From Streptomyces sp. NRRL B-24484 (lineage in GTDB: Bacteria > Actinomycetota > Actinomycetes > Streptomycetales > Streptomycetaceae): 64,000 nucleotides of DNA. Where the stretch lies: the NCBI RefSeq assembly GCF_000717715.1, contig NZ_JOAI01000014.1:1-64000 (forward strand), given 5' to 3'. This document shows, piece after piece, positions 56,659 through 64,000 of this stretch. The first letter of the stretch is position 1, and each line of letters starts with the position of its first letter. A program made the position numbers and the translations under genes. The notes under the pieces were generated by a model. It ran no database searches. It saw only the letters and a list, made by a program, of their open reading frames with translations, and was not told where the DNA came from.

Positions 56659-58092
56659 ATGCACACCGACGTCCTGATCGTCGGCGCCGGCCCGACCGGC
56701 CTCGTCCTCGCCTGCGACCTCGCCCGCCGGGGCGTCCGGTTCCGGCTGCTGGAGCAGGCACCGGGCCTCTTCCCCGGCTCGCGCGGGAAGGGCCTGCAGC
56801 CCCGCACCCAGGAGGTCCTCGACGACCTCGGGGTGATCGGCGCCGTCCGCGCCGCGGGCTCGCCCTACCCGCCGATGCGGTCCTGGCGGGGCGCCGAGCC
56901 CGGCCCCGCATGGGACCTGATGGAGCGCCGACCCGCGGAGGACGGCGTGCCCTACCCCGACGCGTGGATGCTGCCCCAGTGGCGCACCCAGGAGATCCTC
57001 CACGCCCGGCTGCTGGAGCTCGGCGGCTCCGTCGAGTTCGGCACCGGCGTGCTCGCCGTCCGGCAGGACGCGGACGGCGTCGCGGTCGACACCACGGCCG
57101 GCACCGCCACCGCCGACTACCTGGTGGCGGCGGACGGCGGCCGCAGCACGGTGCGCCGCGCGGTCGGCATCCCGATGGCCGGCGAGACGGTCGCCCCCGA
57201 GGCGGCCCTGGTCGCCGACGTCCGGATCGACGGACTCCCCCGCGACCACTGGCACGTCTGGCGGGACGCCCCCGGCGGAGCGGCACTGCTCTGCCCGATG
57301 CCGGGCGGCACCGCCCTGGACTTCCAGCTGTTCGCACAGTTCGAGGAGGGCGAGCCGGACACCTCGGCCGAGGGCGTGCGGCGGGTGGTCGCCGAGCGCA
57401 CCCCGTTGCCGGCCTCGGCCGTCACCGAGGTGCGCTGGGCCTCAGGTTTCCGGCCGCGCGCGGCGCTCGCCGACCGCTTCCGCAGCGGCCGGGTGTTCCT
57501 GGCCGGGGACGCGGCGCACGTGCACTCCCCGGCCGGCGGGCAGGGGCTGAACACCAGCGTGCAGGACGCCTACAACCTGGGCTGGAAGCTCGGCCGGGTG
57601 CTGCGCGACGGCGCCCCCGCGGAGCTGCTGGACAGCTACGAGGCGGAGCGGCTGCCGGTGGCCGCGGACGTGCTGGAGATGAGCACCTCGCTGCACCGGG
57701 CCGGTGCGGTCGGCCCCGCCGCGAGGCGCGGCCTGCAGACCGGGCAGCTCGGCGTCGGCTACCGCGGCGGCCCGTTGAGCCGTGAGCTGCGCAGCGGCCT
57801 CGGCGAGGACGACCTGCAGGCCGGCGACCGGGCCCCGGACGCGGCGTGCACCGCCGCCGACGGCACCCGGCAGCGGCTGTTCGACGTGCTGCGCGGCCCG
57901 CACGCGACGCTGGTGGTCGCGGGTACGGCGCTGCCCGTCCCCGGCGGGCTGCCCGCGGACGTCCGCACGGCGCGGGTCGCCGAGGGGTGGGGCGAGGGCT
58001 ACCTGCTGGTCCGGCCGGACGGCCACATCGGGCTGGCGACCGCGGACGCGGCCGACCTGGGCCCGTACCTGGCGGCGTGGGGCGCCGCCTGA
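56659..58092 (+). CDS. FAD-dependent aromatic monooxygenase
   Basis: A 477-residue class A flavoprotein hydroxylase (PheA/TfdB, tetracycline/rifampicin monooxygenase group). FAD motif VLIVGAGPTGLVLACDLARRG, DG motif VAADGGRSTVRRAVG, and second FAD motif VFLAGDAAHVHSPAGGQGLNTSVQDAYNLGWKL. Thioredoxin-like C-terminal domain from about 390. AAGGAG six bases upstream of ATG 56659. Under TetR control, so probably detoxifies or degrades an aromatic compound. Confidence 0.92.
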   Translation: MHTDVLIVGAGPTGLVLACDLARRGVRFRLLEQAPGLFPGSRGKGLQPRTQEVLDDLGVIGAVRAAGSPYPPMRSWRGAEPGPAWDLMERRPAEDGVPYPDAWMLPQWRTQEILHARLLELGGSVEFGTGVLAVRQDADGVAVDTTAGTATADYLVAADGGRSTVRRAVGIPMAGETVAPEAALVADVRIDGLPRDHWHVWRDAPGGAALLCPMPGGTALDFQLFAQFEEGEPDTSAEGVRRVVAERTPLPASAVTEVRWASGFRPRAALADRFRSGRVFLAGDAAHVHSPAGGQGLNTSVQDAYNLGWKLGRVLRDGAPAELLDSYEAERLPVAADVLEMSTSLHRAGAVGPAARRGLQTGQLGVGYRGGPLSRELRSGLGEDDLQAGDRAPDAACTAADGTRQRLFDVLRGPHATLVVAGTALPVPGGLPADVRTARVAEGWGEGYLLVRPDGHIGLATADAADLGPYLAAWGAA

Positions 58093-58099
58093 CCCGGGG

Positions 58100-58825
58100 T
58101 CAGCAGCCCCGGCCCCAGAGCTGCTCGGAGCAGCGGGCGTAGGTGGCCCGCCAGTGCGGCCAGTGCCGGGCGGTGGCGTCGTCGCAGTCGGCGATCAGCC
58201 GGTCGATCTGGGCCTCGTCGACACCGTCGAGCAGCCAGACCAGGGCGTCCGAGGAGGCCGGGCCGTCCGCGGCGCGCAGCAGGTCGAGGAGTTCGGGCAG
58301 GGTGCCGATCCGCGAACCGGCGGGGAAGATCCCGGCCATCCGCGGCAGCAGCTGGCGCTCCTCGATCCGCAGGTGGGTCTCCAGCCGGGCGGCGAGCTCC
58401 TCGACCGCGTAGGCGACCGGCCAGGCGCTGGCCGGGTCCCGGGTGGCGATCCGGACGAGGGTGGTGACCCGGGTGAAGGAGTGGTCGAGGTTGTGGTGGT
58501 CGGCCTCCAGCCAGTTGAGCAGCAGCCGCAGCTCCGGGGCGAAGCGGCGCAGCAGCGGCCAGAGCCGGGTGTCCTGCTGCTCGTGGTGGCAGGTGAGCAT
58601 GGCGGTCATGAAGTCCCAGTGCCGCTGCAGGGCCTGGGCGGCGGCCTCGTCGCCGGGCTGCAGCAGGCGCAGTGCGTTGGGCAGCCGGGCGAGGTCGCGG
58701 CGCAGGGCCGCGTGCACCAGGTGCAGGCCGGCGAACGGGATGGGCTCGACGTCCGGCATCCGACGCTCCGCGTGCGGCTGGGCGGGGACCTGTGGCGAGT
58801 CGACGGGGAGCAGGTGACAGGACAT
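58100..58825 (-). CDS. Hemerythrin HHE-domain protein
   Basis: A 241-residue helical protein. Likely diiron ligands in FAGLHLVHAALRRDL, TCHHEQQDTRLWPLL, LEADHHNLDHSF and LETHLRIEERQLLP, the HHE cation-binding pattern. May bind O2 or NO or act in iron/redox handling; no specific role can be read. The first 20 residues are not conserved-looking, and ATG 58759 (MPDVEPIPF) is an alternative start. Convergent with the monooxygenase, seven bases between stops. The 340-base upstream gap shows only the direct repeat GGCTGGAACGGC and no gene. Confidence 0.82.
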   Translation of the reverse strand: MSCHLLPVDSPQVPAQPHAERRMPDVEPIPFAGLHLVHAALRRDLARLPNALRLLQPGDEAAAQALQRHWDFMTAMLTCHHEQQDTRLWPLLRRFAPELRLLLNWLEADHHNLDHSFTRVTTLVRIATRDPASAWPVAYAVEELAARLETHLRIEERQLLPRMAGIFPAGSRIGTLPELLDLLRAADGPASSDALVWLLDGVDEAQIDRLIADCDDATARHWPHWRATYARCSEQLWGRGC

Positions 58826-59165
58826 GGCGCTCTCTTCGCGGCTGACTGGGGCTGGAACGGCTCCGGCACCGCGAGTGGTGCTCGGCCCGGGGCTCCAGCG
58901 TGCGGAAAGCCCATCAGAGTCGAATCAATGACCGATTGACGCGCAGGTCAGCGGGGTGATCGGGACGTTCGAACGATCCGGTCGATCGCCGCGGGCCCGG
59001 CCCCGGGTGCCCCGGCGCCCGGGCGGGCGCACTGCGGCTGGAACGGCGCGGGCCGGCGGGCTGCACCCGCCGCCGGAATGGAGTATCCCGCTCCGCGGAG
59101 ACCCACGGGGGCGGACCCGCCGAATTCGTGCACGCGGCGTCCGCTCCCCCGGGCCCGGCGGCGCG

Positions 59166-60200
59166 TCAGTCGGCCTCCGGTCCGGCCAGGTTCTTGCTGA
59201 GCCACTCCAGGGTCTCCGGGATCATCTTCTTGAAGTCGGAGGTGAGGTGCTTGCCGCCGGGCTGCTCGTAGTACTCGACGGTCAGCGGCGGCACCGCCTT
59301 CTTGACCCAGGCCTTGACCAGCCCGGTCTCGTACGCGTTGGAGCCGCCGGCGGTGGCGAGCATCCGCACGTCCGCGGTGCCCCGGGCGACCAGCTGGCCC
59401 GGGCTGTTGGCCAGGCGCTCCTGCTCGTGGCCCTGCCAGAGCGGCGAGTCGGGGTTGAAGTAGCCGTCGATCGGCACCGCGGCCTTGAACGTCCCGGGGT
59501 GCTGCAGGGCGAGCTTGGCGCTGCAGAACGCGCCGGTGGAGGCGCCCATCAGGCCCCAGCCGTCGCGCCCCTTGACGGTGCGGAAGTTGGCGCGGACGAA
59601 GTCCGGGATGTCCTCCGCCATCCAGGTGCCGATCTTCGGCTGGCCCGGGATGTCGGAGCACTCCAGCGCCTTGGACTCGCTGGAGTTCAGGTTCTGCACC
59701 GGCATGATCAGGATGAACGGGTGGGCCTTGCCCGCCTTGGACAGCTCGGCGTCGATCTTCTGGATCGGCAGCTGGTTGTCCGTCCAGGTGTTGTAGCCGG
59801 CGCTCTGCCCGCCCGCGTAGAGGGTGAGCACGGGGAACCCGTGGCTGGCGTACGCGGGGTCGTTGTACTGCGGCGGCAGCCAGACCCAGACCTTGCCGCT
59901 GACGCCGGACTTCGGGCCGTTCAGCGTGGTCATCATGATCGGCCCGGCCTCGGTGTCGCGGACCTTCTTCAGGTCGGCGGCCGGGCCGGTCGGCATCAGC
60001 ACCTTCTTGGGCTTCGGCGGCGGCGTCGGGCTCGCGGGCGCACCGGACGCGACCGACTTCGCCCCGTCCTGCGAGTTCGACGGCCCGCCGGAGCTCCCGC
60101 AGCCGGTCAGCGCGACGGCCAGTGCGGCCGCGGCGGTGCCCGCGAGAAGGGTACGGGTACGGACGGCCCGGCGGCGGGCGCGGGAGGGCTGCGGCTGCAC
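59166..60200 (-). CDS. Lipoprotein esterase (esterase D / antigen 85-like alpha/beta hydrolase)
   Basis: 344 residues from GTG 60200 with GGAGAG seven bases upstream. Signal peptide with twin Arg-rich n-region and lipobox LTGC (about residue 35), Ser/Pro-rich spacer, then a hydrolase domain: [15 protein letters not shown], nucleophile elbow [10 protein letters not shown] (Ser), [17 protein letters not shown] (His). Resembles the putative esterase family PF00756 that includes mycolyltransferases, enterochelin esterases and S-formylglutathione hydrolases. Exported substrate unknown. Confidence 0.85.
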   Translation of the reverse strand: MQPQPSRARRRAVRTRTLLAGTAAAALAVALTGCGSSGGPSNSQDGAKSVASGAPASPTPPPKPKKVLMPTGPAADLKKVRDTEAGPIMMTTLNGPKSGVSGKVWVWLPPQYNDPAYASHGFPVLTLYAGGQSAGYNTWTDNQLPIQKIDAELSKAGKAHPFILIMPVQNLNSSESKALECSDIPGQPKIGTWMAEDIPDFVRANFRTVKGRDGWGLMGASTGAFCSAKLALQHPGTFKAAVPIDGYFNPDSPLWQGHEQERLANSPGQLVARGTADVRMLATAGGSNAYETGLVKAWVKKAVPPLTVEYYEQPGGKHLTSDFKKMIPETLEWLSKNLAGPEAD

Positions 60201-60300
60201 GTTCGATCTCTCCGACGGTGGGACACCCCGGGGCGGCCGGACGGCCGCTGCCCCGGGCGGGGCCTGACCGGGGCGCGGCGCGACGGCCCCGGACACCCCG

Positions 60301-60429
60301 GAACGGCACGGCTGCCCGAAGGGCGAACGTCCGTGCCGTTCGTGATCCTATGACGCCGGCCTGCGCGGACCCGGTTGCGACAGGGCGGGCAACCGGCCGT
60401 CCGGCGGGGGCGGACCCCCGCCGGACGGC
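60301..60429. repeat. Three consecutive inverted repeats between divergent esterase and SDR genes
   Basis: GAACGGCACGG / CCGTGCCGTTC (60301-60311, 60331-60341, with an inner GCCC-GAA-GGGC); CCGGTTGC / GCAACCGG (60371-60378, 60389-60396); and a 15-bp stem 60396-60410 / 60415-60429. They fill much of the 400-base divergent gap, where terminators would not be expected. TAGGAT on the minus strand (60344-60349) may be the esterase -10 box. Confidence 0.6.
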
Positions 60430-60601
60430 GGGGTACGGGAGGTTGCGCCAGCCGGTTGCCGCTCGGACGGCCGGCGTGTTGGCGGCTTCGACGAGTGACA
60501 CCGGGCGGTCCGCGGCGCGATCATCGACGGACCGTCGGGGAGTGTCGCGCGGCCCGGTCCGCAGGACGTCCCCGGCCCGCCGAACCGAGGGAGCCCCCGC
60601 C

Positions 60602-61345
60602 GTGCCGCAGCAGATCGCCGTCGTGACCGGGGCGGGCAGCGGGATCGGCCGGGCGGTGGCCCTCGACCTGGCCGCCGCCGGCTGGCTGACGGTGCTCGCC
60701 GGGCGCCGCGCCGAGCCGCTGCACGAGACCGCGGCCCTGGCGGGCGGCGGCGCGGTGGCCGTCCCGGCCGACGTCACCGACCCGGCCGCGGTGGACGCAC
60801 TGTTCGCCGGGGCCGCCGGGCGCTTCGGCCGGATCGACCTGCTCTTCAACAACGCCGGCACCTTCGGCGCCCCCACCCCCGTCGAGGACCTCGCGGTGGA
60901 GGACTGGCGGGCCGTGGTCGACCTCAACCTGACCGGCGCCTTCCTCTGCGCGCAGGCCGCCTTCCGGCAGATGAAGGCGCAGCGCCCGCAGGGCGGCCGG
61001 ATCATCAACAACGGTTCGATCTCCGCCCACGTGCCGCGGCCGCACTCGATCGCGTACACGGCGACCAAGCACGCCGTCACCGGCCTGACCAGGTCGCTCT
61101 CGCTCGACGGCCGCCCGTACCGGATCGCCTGCGGCCAGATCGACATCGGCAACGCCGCCACCGACATGACCACCGCGATGGCCGCCGGGGTGCGGCAGGC
61201 CGACGGACGGATCGTGCCCGAGCCGGTCATGGACGCCGCCGACGTGGCCCGCACCGTGCGGCACATGGCCGAGCTGCCGCTGGAGGCGAACGTGCAGTTC
61301 GCCACCGTGATGGCCACCGCGATGCCGTACATCGGACGCGGTTAG
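60602..61345 (+). CDS. Short-chain dehydrogenase/reductase
   Basis: A 247-residue classical [34 protein letters not shown], catalytic Ser in NNGSISAH and Tyr/Lys in [15 protein letters not shown] eight bases upstream of GTG 60602. The C-terminal [37 protein letters not shown] is typical of an actinobacterial SDR subgroup. Substrate unknown. Confidence 0.88.
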   Translation: MPQQIAVVTGAGSGIGRAVALDLAAAGWLTVLAGRRAEPLHETAALAGGGAVAVPADVTDPAAVDALFAGAAGRFGRIDLLFNNAGTFGAPTPVEDLAVEDWRAVVDLNLTGAFLCAQAAFRQMKAQRPQGGRIINNGSISAHVPRPHSIAYTATKHAVTGLTRSLSLDGRPYRIACGQIDIGNAATDMTTAMAAGVRQADGRIVPEPVMDAADVARTVRHMAELPLEANVQFATVMATAMPYIGRG

Positions 61346-61402
61346 GCCCGCACCGGCCCGGTCGTGGGTGCGAACGGCCAAAAGCGGCACTGACATGACT
61401 TG

Positions 61403-61554
61403 AGAGCGCTCTCGAACAGAGAGTGGTGTCGGACAGGGGCTCCTGTCAACCCGTCAGGTCGATCCGCGAACGGGAAATGCGACTCACCGGCTGATACGCC
61501 TTCAGTCATTGACACCGGTCCGGGGCCGCCGGTACCACTTTCGAGAGCGCTCTC
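61403..61554 (+). promoter_or_regulatory. Promoter with two LacI-type operators before the GH16 gene
   Basis: GAGAGCGCTCTC, a perfect 12-bp palindrome, at 61403-61414 and 61543-61554 (140 bp apart). A consensus promoter, TTGACA (61509-61514), 18 bases, TACCAC (61533-61538), places the start of transcription inside the second operator. The sequence resembles sugar-responsive LacI-family sites such as the CebR box. No lacI gene is in the window. Confidence 0.8.
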
Positions 61555-61615
61555 ACGCAGTCACCGCACGGCATCGCACGGTCCCCTCCGTCCCCACCCC
61601 ACGAGAGGCACCCCC

Positions 61616-63001
61616 ATGCGGCTCAGACCACGCGTCCGGCACCTGTTCACCGCGGCCGGCCTCCTCGGCCTGCTGGCCACCGGCCTCGCGGGCACGATGA
61701 ACGCCGAGGCGAGCGTGCCCCCGGCCCCCTCCGGCTGGACCCAGGTGTTCGCCGACGACTTCAACGGGCCGGCGGGCTCCGGCGTCAACACGACCGATTG
61801 GCGCTACACCACCGGCACCTCGTACCCCGGCGGACCGGCCGGCTTCGGCACCGGCGAGATCGAGACGATGACCTCCAGCACCGCCAACGTCGCCCTCGAC
61901 GGCAACGGCAACCTGAAGATCACCCCGGTCCGGGACGCCGCCGGCAACTGGACCTCCGGCCGGATCGAGACCAACCGGTCCGACTTCCGGCCGCCGGCCG
62001 GCGGCAAGCTGAGGATCGAGTCCCGGCTGCAGATGCCGAACGTCACCGGCGCCGCCGCCAAGGGCTACTGGCCGGCCTTCTGGGCGCTCGGCGAGCCGTT
62101 CCGCGGCAACTGGTGGAACTGGCCGGGCATCGGCGAGATCGACATCATGGAGAACGTCCAGGGCCTCAACAACGTGTGGGCCACCCTGCACTGCGGCACC
62201 AGCCCCGGCGGCCCGTGCAACGAGACCACCGGTATCGGCGGCCAGCGCGCCTGCACGCCCGCCTGCCAGAACGGCTTCCACACCTACGCCGTCGAGTGGG
62301 ACCGCTCCACCAGCCCGCAGCAGCTGCGCTGGTACCTGGACGGCGTGCAGTTCCACACCGTCAACTCCGACCAGGTGGACGCGACGACCTGGAACAACGC
62401 CACCGACCACGGCTTCTTCGTGATCCTCAACGTGGCCATGGGCGGCGGCTTCCCCGGCGCCTTCGGCGGCGGGCCGGACGGCGGCACCGTCTCCGGCGTG
62501 CCGATGGTGGTCGACTACGTGAGCGTCTCGCAGTCCGGCGGCGGCAGCACGCCCACCCCGACCCCGACACCCACGCCCACCGCGCCGCCCGGCAACCGGG
62601 ACGCCTACAACCCGATCCAGGCCGAGTCCTTCGACGCCCAGTCCGGCACCGCCACCGAGACCTGCAGCGAGGGCGGCCAGGACATCGGATGGCTCGCCAA
62701 CGGCGACTGGGCGCAGTACAAGGGCGTCAACTTCGGCTCCACCCCGGCCCGCCAGTTCCTCGCCCGGGTCGCCTCCGGTGCCGGCGGCGGGGTCAGCGGC
62801 CTGGTGGAGGTCCGACTCGACAGCCGCGGCAACGCACCGATCGGCTCCTTCGCGATCGGCGGCACCGGCGGCTGGCAGACCTGGCGCACCGTCCCCGCCA
62901 ACATCTCCGCGGTGACCGGCACCCACGACGTCTACCTCACGTTCACCAGCGGCCAGCCGGCCGACTTCGTCAACGTCAACTGGTTCGACTTCGGGCACTG
63001 A
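61616..63001 (+). CDS. Secreted GH16 endo-beta-1,3-glucanase with CBM6
   Basis: 461 residues. Signal peptide (MRLRPRVRHLFTAAGLLGLLATGL..., cleavage near AEAS), GH16 catalytic domain (about 38-300) with GEIDIMENVQG supplying nucleophile and acid Glu, a TPTPTP linker, and a C-terminal carbohydrate-binding module of the CBM6 type (about 325-460: IQAESFDAQSGT...GWLANGDWAQYKGVNF...WFDFGH). Laminarin-type glucan is the expected substrate. GAGAGG eight bases upstream of ATG 61616. Under the double LacI-type operator. Confidence 0.93.
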   Translation: MRLRPRVRHLFTAAGLLGLLATGLAGTMNAEASVPPAPSGWTQVFADDFNGPAGSGVNTTDWRYTTGTSYPGGPAGFGTGEIETMTSSTANVALDGNGNLKITPVRDAAGNWTSGRIETNRSDFRPPAGGKLRIESRLQMPNVTGAAAKGYWPAFWALGEPFRGNWWNWPGIGEIDIMENVQGLNNVWATLHCGTSPGGPCNETTGIGGQRACTPACQNGFHTYAVEWDRSTSPQQLRWYLDGVQFHTVNSDQVDATTWNNATDHGFFVILNVAMGGGFPGAFGGGPDGGTVSGVPMVVDYVSVSQSGGGSTPTPTPTPTPTAPPGNRDAYNPIQAESFDAQSGTATETCSEGGQDIGWLANGDWAQYKGVNFGSTPARQFLARVASGAGGGVSGLVEVRLDSRGNAPIGSFAIGGTGGWQTWRTVPANISAVTGTHDVYLTFTSGQPADFVNVNWFDFGH

Positions 63002-63028
63002 CCCCCGGCCCACGGCCGCGCCCCGGCC

Positions 63029-63060
63029 CGCCGGTCCCCGCCCCGCAGCGGGGACCGGCG
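63029..63060. terminator. Hairpin after the GH16 gene
   Basis: Perfect 13-bp stem CGCCGGTCCCCGC / GCGGGGACCGGCG, 6-base loop. Confidence 0.75.
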
Positions 63061-63122
63061 CCGTTCCACGGAACACCGGACCGGCGGCCGGGGCGTTCGC
63101 GGTCATGGGGCCGGGGCCCTGG

Positions 63123-63353
63123 TCACTCGTCGTGCGAGTGCCGGTAGCACGGCACCGGGCCGTCGGGGTCGAAGCGGTAGACGCTGGTGGTGGGCCAGTA
63201 CTCGCCCGCCTCGGCGGCGGGCAGGTCGGCGCGCAGGACCATGCGTAGCGAGGGCGGGGGCGCGGAGGCGTGGACGCGCATCGGATGGCCGTCCCAGCGG
63301 CCGCCGCACAGTTCGAGGTCCAGGATCGCGAAGGTGGTGGGGGTTGTGGTCAC
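63123..63353 (-). CDS. Small hypothetical protein
   Basis: A 76-residue protein, MTTTPTTFAILDLELCGGRWDGHPMRVHASAPPPS..., ending EYWPTTSVYRFDPDGPVPCYRHSHDE. Balanced composition and good codon bias support a real gene. GTG 63353 is the start chosen; no clear ribosome site. I recognise no family, though the VYRFDPDGPVPCYRH ending looks conserved-type. Confidence 0.6.
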   Translation of the reverse strand: MTTTPTTFAILDLELCGGRWDGHPMRVHASAPPPSLRMVLRADLPAAEAGEYWPTTSVYRFDPDGPVPCYRHSHDE

Positions 63354-63440
63354 ACCGGCGATGCTGGCAGCCGGGGCCGGGGCAGAGCGCCGGGACGGCC
63401 CGTACTCCACTCCTTCGGGGGGTTTCGCCGCGGCAACCGT

Positions 63441-63475
63441 GACGGCCGCCGCACCACGGGGGTGCGGCGGCCGTC
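63441..63475 (-). terminator. Hairpin downstream of the CBM20 gene
   Basis: Perfect 15-bp stem GACGGCCGCCGCACC with its complement, 5-base loop. Confidence 0.8.
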
Positions 63476-63502
63476 CGGTCGGGGCCGTCGGATCGGGAGG
63501 GG

Positions 63503-64000
63503 TCAGCTGCGGAAGGTGTCGCTCAGGGCGACCGGGCCGCTCGCCGGGACGGTGGCCGTCCGGTTCGCGCCGCTCTCCCAGGTGACGTTTCCGCTCGCGT
63601 CCTTGCGGATGTACTTGTACTCGAAGGCGGTGCCGGCGGCCATCGCCACGTCCAGCTTCCAGACCGGGTAGCTCGCCGAGGAGAGCAGCAGGGCGGAGCC
63701 GGTGTTCCAGTTGCCGAGGGCGGCGTTGTTGCCGACCACGTAGATGTTCTGGCCGGTCACGGTGGTGGCGTTGACCGCGAACGAGGCCCCGGTGGTGGAG
63801 GAGGTCGGGGTGCTGGTCGGGGTCGCCGTCGGGGTGCTGGTGGCGCACGGGTCGCCGCTGCCGACCGCGCCGTCCTTGACGGTCACGTTGCCGGTGCCGA
63901 GCGCGTAGTTGGCGCTGTTGTTGTTGTCCCAGGTGCCGGAGCCGTTGTTGAAGGTGGCGGCGAGGCCGGCGGCGGTGCCGAGGTCGGCGGTGTACTTGAC
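63503..64000 (-). CDS. C-terminal part of a secreted starch-active enzyme with CBM20 (5' end outside window)
   Basis: The last 165 residues of a protein that starts beyond 64000. The visible N-terminal part ([41 protein letters not shown]) looks like the end of a starch-binding module of the CBM25/26 type. After a Thr/Ser/Pro linker, a CBM20 starch-binding domain follows: [68 protein letters not shown]. Probably an alpha-amylase or related secreted glucanase. The catalytic domain is not visible, so the enzyme class is unknown. Confidence 0.85.
   Translation of the reverse strand, partial: VKYTADLGTAAGLAATFNNGSGTWDNNNSANYALGTGNVTVKDGAVGSGDPCATSTPTATPTSTPTSSTTGASFAVNATTVTGQNIYVVGNNAALGNWNTGSALLLSSASYPVWKLDVAMAAGTAFEYKYIRKDASGNVTWESGANRTATVPASGPVALSDTFRS

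Overview
The window is a stretch of very GC-rich chromosome from a streptomycete-type actinomycete (Streptomyces, Kitasatospora or a close relative). The evidence is the strong GC bias at third codon positions, the many GTG starts, the numerous genes that appear leaderless (a TANNNT -10 box ending 6-8 bases before the start codon), a geosmin synthase, a GlnR-type operator before glnA, and gene families typical of this group. The CtaC protein is short for Streptomyces, which hints at a sister genus. That point is only suggestive.

Positions 1-40,200 are conserved core. The order is ctaD-ctaC, a cysteine desulfurase/TusA fusion, a PfkB (adenosine) kinase, erpA, nadA, pspA, DUF3043, cobU-cobT-cobS, pepA, lpd, sucB, a TIGR01777 protein, lipB-lipA, DUF4191, RDD and glnA. 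As far as I recall, this parallels the Mycobacterium tuberculosis block from ctaC to glnA1. Functionally it links terminal oxidation, sulfur and Fe-S assembly, NAD and cobalamin nucleotide-loop synthesis, and the lipoylated 2-oxoacid dehydrogenase machinery (E2, E3 and both lipoylation enzymes, with no E1 here). Non-core insertions are an Lrp regulator with a PLP decarboxylase, a 3-hydroxybutyrate module (dehydrogenase, MHS transporter, GAF/PucR regulator) and an XRE/TPR regulator.

Positions 40,200-64,000 are accessory. An unrecognised three-gene operon (40,241-43,501) holds two membrane proteins and a small protein whose reading frame appears interrupted. The small protein and its neighbour share a short glycine-rich motif. 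Then come murQ, an exonuclease, a P450, several small redox proteins and the geosmin synthase. Positions 51,900-55,830 form a reactive-sulfur island: a metallo-beta-lactamase/rhodanese fusion, two more rhodanese proteins, a TauE/SafE permease and a CsoR-family repressor. The repressor lacks the copper-ligand His, so it looks like a persulfide-sensing CstR, and matching palindromic operators lie at both ends. A TetR/FAD-monooxygenase pair, a hemerythrin-like protein, a lipoprotein esterase, an SDR, a secreted GH16 glucanase under a LacI-type double operator, and the 3' end of a starch-binding enzyme complete the window.

No tRNA, rRNA, CRISPR array, insertion sequence or prophage was recognised. 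Most convergent gene pairs are separated by strong perfect hairpins.
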